A stretch of DNA of 41,464 nt from Patescibacteria group bacterium UBA1372 (GCA_002306295.1 DBRI01000009.1:1-41464); one strand, 5' to 3'. Positions 7,559 through 16,633 are shown, counted from the first letter of the stretch. Numbers and translations are program-made. Notes: generated by a model from the letters alone, not told the origin.

Positions 7559-7563
7559 ACCTC

Positions 7564-7974
7564 ATGTCTAAAATTATTTTGTTTCTCGCTTTATTCATAA
7601 ATCTTACATCTTACATCTTAAGTCCAAGTCTTGTTTATGCCCAGGATACTTCCAGTTGGGACAACGGCCGATGTACTAAAACAGTCGGTGATGTTGAAGT
7701 TGCCACAATCCAAGGTCTTGAATGTCTTTTTGCCAATGTCTTAACTGTTGTCACTTATATAGCTGGTATTAGCTTTTTCTTTATGTTTATCGTCAATGGT
7801 TTTAAGTATATCTTTAGTGGTTCCGATCAAAAACAACTAGCTCAAATCAACTCCTCTATTACTTTGGCTGTCATTGGTTTAGCCGGTGTCATTATTTCCT
7901 GGCTAGTTCTATCGTTCATTCAAAATATATTCGGTGTTAATGTCACAGTTTTTGAAATCCCCGGCGGCAATTAA
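7564..7974 (+). CDS. T4SS pilin-like protein 6 with signal peptide
   Basis: 136 residues. Unlike the other five, it has a clear signal peptide (KIILFLALFINLTSYILSPSLVYAQ, likely cleaved after AYA/A-Q) and two cysteines (in GRCTK and GLECL) in the mature N-terminus. Helix 1 (VLTVVTYIAGISFFFMFIVNGFKYIFSG), turn SDQKQLAQINSS, helix 2 (ITLAVIGLAGVIISWLVLSFIQNIFGVNV). It may be the major extracytoplasmic pilin or a specialised subunit. Part of the signal peptide is encoded by a low-complexity CTTACATCTTACATCTT tract that recurs in the next gene. Confidence 0.7.
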   Translation: MSKIILFLALFINLTSYILSPSLVYAQDTSSWDNGRCTKTVGDVEVATIQGLECLFANVLTVVTYIAGISFFFMFIVNGFKYIFSGSDQKQLAQINSSITLAVIGLAGVIISWLVLSFIQNIFGVNVTVFEIPGGN

Positions 7975-7985
7975 TTTTTTTGTAC

Positions 7986-8005
7986 GGGCGATTCATGAAT
8001 CGCCC
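7986..8005. repeat. 20-bp perfect palindrome (family D)
   Basis: GGGCGATTCATGAATCGCCC is its own reverse complement, preceded by TGTAC and followed by CTCC. The identical palindrome lies before dnaA at 31663-31682. It sits between pilin 6 and the lytic transglycosylase gene. Confidence 0.8.
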
Positions 8006-8037
8006 CTCCTGGGCTTTATGATCTTCATAAACTAAGG

Positions 8038-8043
8038 TAAAAT
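8038..8043 (+). promoter_or_regulatory. -10 box TAAAAT before the VirB1-like gene
   Basis: TAAAAT ends 5 nt before the GTG start at 8049, the same geometry as at the pilin genes. Confidence 0.45.
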
Positions 8044-8048
8044 AACTT

Positions 8049-11000
8049 GTGCCAAAATTTGTCGCTAAACTATTCTCTTTTCTTATTCTTACACCTTATT
8101 TCTTACATCTTACATCTAGCGTCTATGCTGCCGCCGAACCCGGTTTAAATTTAATCAACCAACCTGGTACCCAATTTTATGTCCCCAACCAAGATACCTT
8201 CACTTGGCTTCTCTATACCCCAGGCTCCCCCGACGAACTTAATGCCTGGACTCCCACCGCCAACAGTATTGTTATCCGCCTACATTCAGAATGGACTAAA
8301 ACAGGTCAAAAAATGTTAGGCACCAACGAAGAACAACTTGAAGCTGCCAACGACTGGTGTTCGGCTTTATCCAATCTAAAAGGTAGAAGTCAAAACTACT
8401 ATGTCCAACCCTTCAACGAGCTCGAACACGATTACGCTCGAGTCAGTCCTTCTGGTACTCTTGATCTAAACACTGCCATCTCCAGAGCCCTCAGATTTAC
8501 CAATCATCTTAGTGCCTGCCTTCCGCCTGGTATCACAATCACCTCCCCAGCTCTCGAACCTCAATCTGTCGATTTTCCTACCACTAGTGCCGCTTTTGTT
8601 CCCAATTATTCTGTTATCGCCTGTATGCCCTATAGGCTTGATACTATTGATAGCTGTATTCAAGCTGCCGCCGGTAAACCTCTTATTTTTACCGAAATCG
8701 GCGTCGATAGAGGCGGTCCCAAGTATGACGACTGTACTTTTATCCAATCTTTCTGTGATGAAGGCTTTATCAATAAAGTTTTGCAAATACCCAATCTTCT
8801 TGCTTATTTTCTTTTTACCTTTTCCCCCGGAAATTACGACGGTTACTGGGAACTTAAAACCGCCGACGTCGTCAAAGCCCTAAAAAATCAATGTTCGGCC
8901 AATATGTCAGAATTTCACTGCAAAGGTGATTCCAACAAAACTATTGAAGATCTTGTTAACAAAATCAAAAACAACCCCAAACCTCAGGATGTTGCCCCAC
9001 TTCCCGCTCGCGGAGTCAACTCTGGTCCAAACTATTACAGTCGAAGCCAAAATCTTATTGTTAGATTTATTACTTGGTTAAATGGCCTTCTCAGCCGCGA
9101 AGGTGGTCAAAGATATCCTTTTAACTACAGAAACGAACAATATGTTGAAGATCCTTTTACTCAATCCGGTCAAATGGATGCCAAAATGACTAAAATCATC
9201 CAGCCTACCACCGAAGTTCTCGACCAAATCGCCACCATTAGTCAGGGAAGTACTTCCAAACAAGTAACCGTTAATCATGCCAATAAAATCGAAAACTATA
9301 CCTCAAAAGAATATATAGAAGCCATTGCTAGGTTCGGCCCTGGTTTTATGTTTAGTACAGAATCCGAACATTACGACTTCTTTGAAGAAAACAGTGCTCA
9401 GCAAGCTAGGAAAGATTTTTATTATTTAAAAAGCGGTATTTCATCCCGAGTTCAATCTTATAGTCTCATTTCAGATGAGGCCGTCGACAAAGTCCTCTGC
9501 CAATTAGCTGCCTCAAGAGACCCCTCTAATCCTGCTTTTATCCAAAACCCTAAAAACCGTCTTTTTGACGAAGTTTTAGGCTATCTTACCCCCAACAAAG
9601 AAAGTGATTATGTTGATTTACTTCCGGTTGGTGGTGGCAAACAAACTGTTGCTATGCCTGATCGAACTCACACCAGACTAAGCGATGGTCCTGTTCCTAT
9701 CAAAATTAGTACTATTTTTTGCATCAACGAAAACCTCCCCTCCTTTTTAGCCAAATGCTCCTCTATGGGTTACGGCTCTATTAGCTCCGATGTTTGTCGG
9801 GATGCCGCTCCCGATTGGCTATTAAATGCTGTTTCTAGTTTGGGTTTAGAAGGTGCTATTTTTAGAACTTTTTATCCCCGTCTCCGCCAACACGCTACTG
9901 TTCTTTCCCAAAATGCCTCCAGCAAAGCTTTTATCGAAAGATGTCAAGAAATGGATCCGATCAACTGCCAAGGCGAAAAAGTTTTTGGCAGTGACTTTGA
10001 TGGTATCTCTCAATCCAAACGCACCCAGATACTTGACGAATACGGAGGTGAATTCTTTAAAGTTATTGCAGCCACTTGTTACACTTGTAAAGTTGACATT
10101 TTCTTTCTTACCAACCTAACCAAAGCCAACCAAACCGCCAATTTTGTTGGTCGTTATACTACTTCTTACAAATATCACTCAACAATCGACCAATCTCCTC
10201 AAACTATTTCCTATTCCAAAGATACAGTTAGCAAAACCGGTGTTTTCACCCCCGACTACAAGACTCCACTCGGCATAGATAACAAAGATCAAAAATACGA
10301 TTACCAAAGAGGTAGTTTTGCTGAAAGATTTGCCATATTTGTCCGAACCTTATTATTTGGTTCGCCTTGTCAAATAACATATGTCACCGATGAAAATGGC
10401 GTTTCTATCCCTCAAAACACTTGTGATAATGATAAAAGATCAGCCCTAACTACTACTATCTATATTCCTTCTGAAGCTTTCGCTTTTGTCAACGCCACCC
10501 AGCTTCACAACAATTCCATTCTTCCTTACAAAACTCAACAAGACATCAAACAAGCCATAAACAAAGCTACCGACAACACATCGAATGATCTCAAAACCAA
10601 TCTCATCCTCGGTTATCACACCGGAAACTATATTTATGGCGGCAAAGATAGTGCCAAAAATATGTTTGACAAAAATCAAGATATGTCTGCCGATCACTCT
10701 TTCGACCAAAATGCTAAAACTGTCACTACCACCAAAAACACCACAGTCGATTCTAAAATCAGAGATTATTCTCTTATGCCCTATTCCTGGCAAAAAGAAA
10801 TTAATTCTCAAACCAGTGCCTCTTCTCTCTACGACAGCAATCGTCCCATCGAGGGAGATTTACCCAATACCGACCGCACCCCCAACACCGACTGGTGCCA
10901 ATTTATCACTCAATCCATCACCTCCAATACCAACAGTCTCATCACCCCCTCTCTTATTGCTGCCATTATTTCTGTTGAAAGTGGAGGTGACCCTAATGCC

Positions 11001-11330
11001 CGCTCAAGCCAAGGAGCCATTGGCCTAATGCAAGTAATGCCCAGCGACCCTGTCGATAGAGACGGCAATCCCCTTTATTTTGACTGCGATGGTCATAGTT
11101 GTTTTATTAACAGGCCTACTTCCGCCCAGCTCTTTGATCCTGCTTTTAATATCAATTATGGTATCCGGCTTTTGTCAGGTATGATCAATTATTGGAGTAG
11201 AGATAAAAATACTCCCCAGGAGAAAATTAGAGAAGGCCTAAAGCATTACGGTCCTATGAATTACGAATACAAATATGCCGACCTAGTTCTCGCCGTCCAA
11301 GCCAACAACCCCACCGCCTGCTCGCCTTAA
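8049..11330 (+). CDS. Secreted TIM-barrel glycosidase-lytic transglycosylase fusion (VirB1-like)
   Basis: 1093 residues with a GTG start set by the -10 box. A signal peptide (about 1-28, ending SVYAAA) is followed by a region (about 35-290) that looks like a clan GH-A TIM barrel. A candidate acid/base Glu lies in QPFNELE (N123-E124) and a candidate nucleophile in FTEIGVD (E216). A long unassigned middle (about 300-940) with several Cys residues follows. A C-terminal SLT domain (about 950-1085) carries the catalytic Glu in ISVESGGDPNARSS (E977), with GAIGLMQVMP and NYGIRLL motifs. SLT enzymes cut peptidoglycan to let T4SS pass. The gene lies between the pilins and the VirB6-like gene, as expected for VirB1. 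The added barrel suggests attack on a second polymer, but the barrel's substrate is unknown. Confidence 0.78.
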   Translation: MPKFVAKLFSFLILTPYFLHLTSSVYAAAEPGLNLINQPGTQFYVPNQDTFTWLLYTPGSPDELNAWTPTANSIVIRLHSEWTKTGQKMLGTNEEQLEAANDWCSALSNLKGRSQNYYVQPFNELEHDYARVSPSGTLDLNTAISRALRFTNHLSACLPPGITITSPALEPQSVDFPTTSAAFVPNYSVIACMPYRLDTIDSCIQAAAGKPLIFTEIGVDRGGPKYDDCTFIQSFCDEGFINKVLQIPNLLAYFLFTFSPGNYDGYWELKTADVVKALKNQCSANMSEFHCKGDSNKTIEDLVNKIKNNPKPQDVAPLPARGVNSGPNYYSRSQNLIVRFITWLNGLLSREGGQRYPFNYRNEQYVEDPFTQSGQMDAKMTKIIQPTTEVLDQIATISQGSTSKQVTVNHANKIENYTSKEYIEAIARFGPGFMFSTESEHYDFFEENSAQQARKDFYYLKSGISSRVQSYSLISDEAVDKVLCQLAASRDPSNPAFIQNPKNRLFDEVLGYLTPNKESDYVDLLPVGGGKQTVAMPDRTHTRLSDGPVPIKISTIFCINENLPSFLAKCSSMGYGSISSDVCRDAAPDWLLNAVSSLGLEGAIFRTFYPRLRQHATVLSQNASSKAFIERCQEMDPINCQGEKVFGSDFDGISQSKRTQILDEYGGEFFKVIAATCYTCKVDIFFLTNLTKANQTANFVGRYTTSYKYHSTIDQSPQTISYSKDTVSKTGVFTPDYKTPLGIDNKDQKYDYQRGSFAERFAIFVRTLLFGSPCQITYVTDENGVSIPQNTCDNDKRSALTTTIYIPSEAFAFVNATQLHNNSILPYKTQQDIKQAINKATDNTSNDLKTNLILGYHTGNYIYGGKDSAKNMFDKNQDMSADHSFDQNAKTVTTTKNTTVDSKIRDYSLMPYSWQKEINSQTSASSLYDSNRPIEGDLPNTDRTPNTDWCQFITQSITSNTNSLITPSLIAAIISVESGGDPNARSSQGAIGLMQVMPSDPVDRDGNPLYFDCDGHSCFINRPTSAQLFDPAFNINYGIRLLSGMINYWSRDKNTPQEKIREGLKHYGPMNYEYKYADLVLAVQANNPTACSP

Positions 11331-11358
11331 TAGTAAGGACAGCACTTTAGTGCTGTCC
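11331..11358 (+). repeat. Family C hairpin (RAYT-type)
   Basis: AGTAAGGACAGCAC, a TTTA loop, then GTGCTGTCC: a 9-bp perfect stem starting right after the lytic transglycosylase stop. It could double as a terminator. Its sequence type is that found beside the transposase at 18581-19045. Confidence 0.7.
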
Positions 11359-11400
11359 ATCTTATGATTTTAATTATTTTCCCAAGTTTTATTACTGTAT

Positions 11401-11435
11401 AGCCAAAGTCATCCTGAGCGTAGCGAAGGATCTCC
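11401..11435 (+). repeat. Family A repeat (CAAAGTCATCCTGAGCG type)
   Basis: AGCCAAAGTCATCCTGAGCG followed by TAGCGAAGGATCTCC, an imperfect hairpin (TCCTgAGCG/CGaAGGA). One of at least nine copies in the window, all in plus orientation. Confidence 0.75.
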
Positions 11436-11496
11436 TCTGTTTATCTTCTGACTTTTTACTTTACAAACTTTATAAACTTTACAAACTCTCTTATGT

Positions 11497-11502
11497 TAAA
11501 AT
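11497..11502 (+). promoter_or_regulatory. -10 box TAAAAT before the VirB6-like gene
   Basis: TAAAAT ends 5 nt before the ATG at 11508. Confidence 0.45.
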
Positions 11503-11507
11503 AATCC

Positions 11508-13244
11508 ATGCTATCTAGCCTTTTATCTCGTCTCAACCACATCAATCCTAGTAAACCCAAAACCAACTATCTCAAACTCGCCAAATCTTTAGTTGCCATT
11601 TTTATTTTAATTTCAGTTACTCTTAAAATCATCCCTATCTTTGCCCAAGATACCCCACCTCCCGAAGATACCGTCGATACCTCTGTTTGGGACGATTTTG
11701 CCAGCAGCCAACAAGAGGCTCGTAGCAATATTTCTGCTCAATCGTGGGGTAAGGCTATGTTTGAAAACACACTCACTGATGTCCTCGAATCTCAAATAGG
11801 AACCATTCCGACAACTTCTGATATACAACAATCTATTACCGATAACGGCGCTTATATCCCAGGTGGTATGCTTGGTGCCACCAACAATCTTATCGCTCAA
11901 ACCTATACTCAACCAGCTTCTGGTGTTCAATATCTAGCTCAGCTCAAAGACAATTTACTTGGAGTCAAGCCTGCCTACGCTCAAGGTGTTGGTTTTGTCG
12001 GACTCGAACCACTTCTGCCCATCTGGCGAGGTTTTCGAAATATAGTTTACTTGCTTTCAACAGTTTTTTTTGTTGTTCTTGGCATTATGGTTATGTTCAG
12101 ATTAAAAATTAACCCCCAAACCGTTTTAACTGTCCAAAATGCCGTTCCTCAAGTCATTACTACTCTCTTATTAGTTACCTTCTCTTATGCTATTGCTGGG
12201 CTTCTGATAGATCTAACCTATTTCATTCAAAACGTTGTTTTAATTCTACTCTTTCAAGTTCAGGGTAAAACCCTTAATCAAAATCTTTTCAGTGAATTTA
12301 CGGGTCTTCCAACAATACTTAAACAATTTAATTTTAAAAACCTTTCTGATGCCGCATTAGGTGATATCTTTAGGTTAACAGCCTTAGCTCTTCCTGGTAA
12401 ATTAATTTTCATCCTCGGAACAATTTTAGGTGCTCTTATTGGTGGTGTTATTGGACTACTTGGAGGTCCTATTGGAGCAGGTGTTGGTGCTGTAACTGGA
12501 CCACTCATTTTTATGATAATACTGACCATTATTATCATAGTTTCATTACTAGGGTTCTTTTTTGGATTAATAAAAGCCTATGTAAACATCATCTTCAAAA
12601 TCGTGCTTGCTCCATTAGAAATTGGTCTTGGAGCTATCCCAGGCATGAAGATTGGCTTTAGTTCTTGGTCAAACAACCTTTTTGCCAATCTTTTAATTTT
12701 CCCAATATGTTTAATATTTTTAGTTATCGCAAATATTATTATCGAAAAAACTTCAGGAACATCAGGACTCTGGGCTCCAACCATGGTCAAATACAATCTC
12801 CCAGGAACCTTAACCAGTCTTGTTACAGGAACAAGTGGTGGTCTTGTACCTATTGCTGTTGGATTTGTCACCGTTCTCATGATGGGTAAACTTCCCGCTA
12901 TGATCCCTCAAGTCTTCTTTGCAATTAAACCTAGTGGACTTGAATCTGCTATAGGTCAAAATATGCAATCAATAGGAAACTTTGCTAAATCTATACCCTC
13001 CAGAGCACAAGCTACAGGAGAAATGATTTACAATTACGGTAGTTTTGTTGGTAGTTTAAGAAGTGGAAATTCTCTAGGTCAATCACTAGGTCTTATATTT
13101 GGCGGTAATAGATATTTAACTTCACACCCTGATGTTGCAGATCGCATCGGGGCAAACAGAAGTACCCAAGTGCAAGGTACTCCCACAGACGAAGGTACTA
13201 CACCAAGTGCTCCTACATCACCAGGGAGAGGAGGTAGACCATAA
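11508..13244 (+). CDS. VirB6/TrbL-like polytopic T4SS membrane protein
   Basis: 578 residues. There is an N-terminal hydrophobic segment (about 26-46, ending IPIFAQ), then a long polar region (about 48-165) probably outside the membrane. Multiple membrane helices run from about 175 to 460, including WRGFRNIVYLLSTVFFVVLG, a Gly-rich pair of helices around 300-335, and IKAYVNIIFKIVLAPLEIGLGAIPG. A hydrophilic Ser/Thr/Pro-rich tail ends PGRGGRP. The topology, the conserved loop with the APLEI segment, and the position after pilins and a VirB1-like enzyme fit the inner-membrane channel subunit VirB6/TrbL. The stop overlaps the ATG of a tiny ORF (TAATG). Confidence 0.72.
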   Translation: MLSSLLSRLNHINPSKPKTNYLKLAKSLVAIFILISVTLKIIPIFAQDTPPPEDTVDTSVWDDFASSQQEARSNISAQSWGKAMFENTLTDVLESQIGTIPTTSDIQQSITDNGAYIPGGMLGATNNLIAQTYTQPASGVQYLAQLKDNLLGVKPAYAQGVGFVGLEPLLPIWRGFRNIVYLLSTVFFVVLGIMVMFRLKINPQTVLTVQNAVPQVITTLLLVTFSYAIAGLLIDLTYFIQNVVLILLFQVQGKTLNQNLFSEFTGLPTILKQFNFKNLSDAALGDIFRLTALALPGKLIFILGTILGALIGGVIGLLGGPIGAGVGAVTGPLIFMIILTIIIIVSLLGFFFGLIKAYVNIIFKIVLAPLEIGLGAIPGMKIGFSSWSNNLFANLLIFPICLIFLVIANIIIEKTSGTSGLWAPTMVKYNLPGTLTSLVTGTSGGLVPIAVGFVTVLMMGKLPAMIPQVFFAIKPSGLESAIGQNMQSIGNFAKSIPSRAQATGEMIYNYGSFVGSLRSGNSLGQSLGLIFGGNRYLTSHPDVADRIGANRSTQVQGTPTDEGTTPSAPTSPGRGGRP

Positions 13245-13339
13245 TGGATATCAAAAATAAAATCACTAAAACATCTCTCACCTATTCTGCTCCCAAAACA
13301 CCCGGAAACAAAGGTAGACCAGAAATCTCAAACCAGTAA
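13244..13339 (+). CDS. 31-residue ORF coupled to the VirB6-like gene
   Basis: The ATG overlaps the upstream stop (TAATG at 13242-13246), and an AGGAGG lies 9 nt before it. The product (MDIKNKITKTSLTYSAPKTP...) ends near a TPGNKGRPEI segment that echoes the PGRGGRP end of the VirB6-like protein. It may be a real small protein or a tail remnant created by a frameshift; no function can be assigned. Confidence 0.35.
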   Translation: MDIKNKITKTSLTYSAPKTPGNKGRPEISNQ

Positions 13340-13363
13340 ATCAACACTACTAATTCAGCTAGT

Positions 13364-15859
13364 TTATCTCCTCTTACCACCACTTCCACTCATCGCGGCT
13401 TGAGCAATCTTATAAAAGAAAATTGCTTTAGCCTGCTCAATTCCTTGCCAAGCTTTAACCACATCAGCTTCACCCATCATCATTCTTACTATGGTATTCC
13501 TATACCCCATATATCCAGTCACATCAACGTGGAAAGTTCTATCCCAATCCCTGAATACACCTGAATTTCCTCTTAAATCACCCCCTCTTAATTCTCCTAA
13601 CACCTTATCACGTTCTCCTTGTGTTGAAAATCTATCCAATTGGAACAAGCCCGAAAGAATATGTGCTCTTTCAGACTGATAATTTCCTGAAAACAATGCC
13701 TCACCTTTGACGCCAACAATATTTGCTAAAAGTCTTGATGCGGTTAACACTCCCAATTCCTCCTCTACAGCATCCAAACTAGTTTCAGCTTTATTGAGCA
13801 TCAAAACAACATCTTCTCGACTTGGATTTCTACCTAAACCCACCAACTGTCCAAATCTGTTCTTTCGCTTAACACCAACTTTTCTCAATGCATCAACCAC
13901 TTTAGGTAACCTTTCGTCTTCTTTTCTCGCGAACCAAGCTTCCAGGTTTCTAGGTCCTTTATACAAATTTGCAGCAGTTGCCATAGCTTCACTCAATATT
14001 TTTGGATCGAAGCTATCAATTTCAAGAGCTTGTGAACCACCGCTTAAACCATTAAGTAATTCATTAATTCTATTTAATACCTTCTCACTTCTATCAACCC
14101 GACTCATTGGTTTCAATCTCAACTCATTCCCTTTTTTATCTTCTCTTTCTACCCATTCATATAAAAGTCCCTCCACTTTTTCATCTTTTAACAATCCAGC
14201 ACCCTCAAATCCATATAAAAATGGCGCCATAGCATCTCTAAAAGCTCTTCTAATTTCGGGCGTATAAACATCCTTGATCACAAACAAATCAAAATATCTG
14301 GGTACCATTGGATGACCCCATTCCATCTTAATCTTTCTCCCCTCATTCTCTGCTTCTACTTGTGTCCTCCACGCCACTACACCATCTTCTCCTGGTGTCC
14401 ATTTCAGCCAAGGTAAAACGCTCGGATCAGCCGCTTTATTTAAATGAGCCCACCTAATCCACTCATGCATATAATCAACAACAAATAACGACAAACCAAC
14501 CCTACACGCAGTTTGCATACTCCTAACACTCTCAGGTTTACTAGGATCAATTCCTTGCTGTAAACAATATTTCTTGTCACTTAATATCAGATCTGCCATC
14601 TCTGTAGAAAACATATCCCAACTCAACTCATCTTTTCTAGATGATACGGCTTCAACAATTTTCCAACCCATTCCTGAATAATAAGACCTTTTTTCAAAAG
14701 CCATGTTAAATATTTCAGCAATAGCCACCCCTACATAACTATCACCTTCTAATGATTCTCTGTATTCGTCACTCCAATGCATAGCTCCTACCATTTCTGG
14801 AGGTGTATAAAACTGCTTTAAAGCTCCGGGGGATTGATCTGCATTTCGATATATTTTTTCTAATCCACACAACGTACCAATCCTATATACTTCTAATTCG
14901 TACTCTGCCGTTAACTCCAAACTCAAACCTTCCTCCTTACACATTCGCCTTACATCTTTTGCTAAATACGATAAACCCCTATCTTGCCACCATTGGGCAA
15001 AAAATAACGGGTCTCTTGCTTTATCAATTACATTCATTCTAATCCAACATTTAAATGAATCTTTATCTTTTAAAACTTCTCTTCCCCCTTCATAGTCTTC
15101 TGCTTCACTTAAATCAGGTGCTACATTACCAAAAGGACTTCTAGTATCAGCAAAAGGGGATCTAGCATATGCCCCTGCTCTAATCGGTCTATTTCTACTC
15201 TCCTGTACTGACTGATTTTCTACTCCAACTCCTGCCACCATTTCCCCCAAATACCCTACTAACATAATCTTAGCACCCTCATCGTATCTTTTTACATCTG
15301 TTTTTAATATTTCACCTATCGCTATTCTAATTGTTTCAATATTTAATCCTCCAGAATTGGCTAAACTTGATAAATTCGCCATCATACTTCTCAATATTTT
15401 ATTAGCCGGTACATAATCATCCACTAAGCCTTCTACTCCATCCAATTCTGGTATGTTAAAAAATCTATTTCTAAGTTCACTATAATCACCTGACTTTTTG
15501 CCTTTCTTTAAGAAGTCTCGAAATTCATCACTCGCTCCATAATCCATATAAACGCTCATCGCTACAGCATCAGTCACTTCATCAAACAATTGTTGCTGAT
15601 CAGGCGTTCTAGTTTCAGCCTCTCTTAGTTCTTTATAGCTACCCACACCAACAGCCCTAAATCTATCAGCAATAGCCTCACTTGCTACCACAAAATCCTC
15701 CGCTGCCCCTGTATCACCTACACGATCACCACCCAAATCTCTTATATCCAAACTTAAATCCAATACACTGTCAGAAATTACACTCAACGTATCGGCTTTA
15801 GGCCCTCTCACTTCCTTAATCACTGCTCTAGCACCTATATCTGTCAACATTTCTACCAT
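13364..15859 (-). CDS. Unrecognised 831-residue soluble protein
   Basis: I do not recognise this family. The frame extends to a TTG at 15868, but the ATG at 15859 is preferred because the TATAAT at 15868-15873 would leave it with an almost leaderless mRNA. There is no signal peptide or membrane helix. The composition is acidic, mostly helical and Met/Trp-containing. Visible features are a doubled RSPF motif (ARSPFADTRSPFGN, about 235-250), a Trp-rich central part (CWIRMNVIDKARDPLFFAQWW), and a Gly/basic end (SGSGGKRR). It is convergent with the VirB6-like gene, 24 nt from the tiny ORF. The location suggests a cytoplasmic T4SS accessory or substrate, but nothing in the sequence proves this. 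Confidence 0.65.
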   Translation of the reverse strand: MVEMLTDIGARAVIKEVRGPKADTLSVISDSVLDLSLDIRDLGGDRVGDTGAAEDFVVASEAIADRFRAVGVGSYKELREAETRTPDQQQLFDEVTDAVAMSVYMDYGASDEFRDFLKKGKKSGDYSELRNRFFNIPELDGVEGLVDDYVPANKILRSMMANLSSLANSGGLNIETIRIAIGEILKTDVKRYDEGAKIMLVGYLGEMVAGVGVENQSVQESRNRPIRAGAYARSPFADTRSPFGNVAPDLSEAEDYEGGREVLKDKDSFKCWIRMNVIDKARDPLFFAQWWQDRGLSYLAKDVRRMCKEEGLSLELTAEYELEVYRIGTLCGLEKIYRNADQSPGALKQFYTPPEMVGAMHWSDEYRESLEGDSYVGVAIAEIFNMAFEKRSYYSGMGWKIVEAVSSRKDELSWDMFSTEMADLILSDKKYCLQQGIDPSKPESVRSMQTACRVGLSLFVVDYMHEWIRWAHLNKAADPSVLPWLKWTPGEDGVVAWRTQVEAENEGRKIKMEWGHPMVPRYFDLFVIKDVYTPEIRRAFRDAMAPFLYGFEGAGLLKDEKVEGLLYEWVEREDKKGNELRLKPMSRVDRSEKVLNRINELLNGLSGGSQALEIDSFDPKILSEAMATAANLYKGPRNLEAWFARKEDERLPKVVDALRKVGVKRKNRFGQLVGLGRNPSREDVVLMLNKAETSLDAVEEELGVLTASRLLANIVGVKGEALFSGNYQSERAHILSGLFQLDRFSTQGERDKVLGELRGGDLRGNSGVFRDWDRTFHVDVTGYMGYRNTIVRMMMGEADVVKAWQGIEQAKAIFFYKIAQAAMSGSGGKRR

Positions 15860-15867
15860 ATACCCCA

Positions 15868-15873
15868 ATTATA
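15868..15873 (-). promoter_or_regulatory. -10 box TATAAT before the 831-residue protein
   Basis: A perfect TATAAT on the minus strand lies 8 nt before the ATG at 15859. It overlaps the alternative TTG start, which argues against that start. Confidence 0.5.
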
Positions 15874-15947
15874 CCAACCCCAACCCCACTTTTCATCAAG
15901 TAGAAACCTATAATACATTAATTTTTAAATAACTCTTAAAAAAACTC

Positions 15948-15982
15948 AGCCAAAGTCATCCTGAGCGTAGCGAAGGACCTCC
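15948..15982 (+). repeat. Family A repeat
   Basis: AGCCAAAGTCATCCTGAGCG followed by TAGCGAAGGACCTCC, differing from the 11401 copy by one base over the core. Confidence 0.75.
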
Positions 15983-16015
15983 TATGTTTAACCTCTGACT
16001 TTTTCACTTTATAAA

Positions 16016-16576
16016 CTAAAGCTCATACTTCAACCTCCCCCTACTTTCATAGTTTAACGGCACCGCCATTTTTTCTTCCACCAAGCTCTTATTCACCAAC
16101 TCTCCCTCCTTACACCCTTCTGGCTTTTCGGTGATATATGGCTTCGATTCGCTTCTGTTCACCCTCATATAATCCCAATCGCTAAATTTAGGTTTATCGC
16201 TTTCGCAATTTATCCACACCCAAGCCAAAATCCGCCCGTATTTATCATCTTGATACCTGTCGTACTCTAGATATACTTTCTCGCCTTCTAGCTTTTTTTT
16301 TAGATATTCCCCTGCTTCACTATATCCTTCCTCGCCTCTGTCCGGTGCATTTATTCCTGTCATTCTTACTATATGCCCACTTCCAAGGCTAAAAGTATCT
16401 CCATCCTCAACTTCTTCTACTATTCCTGACACAGGAAATATCCTTTTATCATTCTGATATTTTTCTAATTTATCCAAATTCTTTACCCCATAAATACTGG
16501 CAAATATTATTCCCGGTATCAATACCGCCGGTATCCCCTTGGCCAACAAACTCTTAAAAGTCATCTTTTTCTTCAT
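16016..16576 (-). CDS. Membrane-anchored thermonuclease (SNase family)
   Basis: 186 residues. An N-terminal hydrophobic anchor or signal (about 14-32, IPAVLIPGIIFASIYG) precedes an OB-fold staphylococcal-nuclease domain. The Ca2+ and catalytic elements are visible: VEDGDTF (D58, D60), IVRMTGINAPD (R71), the acidic RGEEGYSEAG (E82/E83), and YQDDKYGRILAWVW (R115). These correspond to the Asp21/Asp40, Arg35, Glu43 and Arg87 set of the family. The enzyme should hydrolyse DNA and RNA outside the membrane. Its position between T4SS genes allows a role in processing incoming DNA or scavenging nucleotides (inference). The start is an ATG with a weak TTAATT box 5 nt upstream. Confidence 0.88.
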   Translation of the reverse strand: MKKKMTFKSLLAKGIPAVLIPGIIFASIYGVKNLDKLEKYQNDKRIFPVSGIVEEVEDGDTFSLGSGHIVRMTGINAPDRGEEGYSEAGEYLKKKLEGEKVYLEYDRYQDDKYGRILAWVWINCESDKPKFSDWDYMRVNRSESKPYITEKPEGCKEGELVNKSLVEEKMAVPLNYESRGRLKYEL

Positions 16577-16598
16577 TGCTTAATTAAGAAAACTATTT

Positions 16599-16633
16599 CC
16601 TCCCCTGTCAAGGGGAGGATTAAGGAGGGGTTT
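16599..16633 (+). repeat. Family B repeat (CTCCCCTGTCAAGGGGAGG type)
   Basis: CTCCCCTGTCAAGGGGAG hairpin followed by GATTAAGGAGGGGTTT. A partial second copy (AGGATTAAGGAGGGGTTT) lies at about 16663-16682. Both are intergenic, between the nuclease and phosphorylase-like genes. Confidence 0.8.

Noticed and set aside
10585..11028. 147-residue plus-strand ORF inside the lytic transglycosylase gene
   Set aside because: It overlaps the real frame completely, has Pro/Leu-rich composition from a shifted reading, no promoter and no recognisable motif.
13707..14267. 186-residue plus-strand ORF
   Set aside because: It is antisense to the 831-residue protein; low-complexity Ser/Leu/Asn translation typical of the complementary strand of a purine-rich gene.
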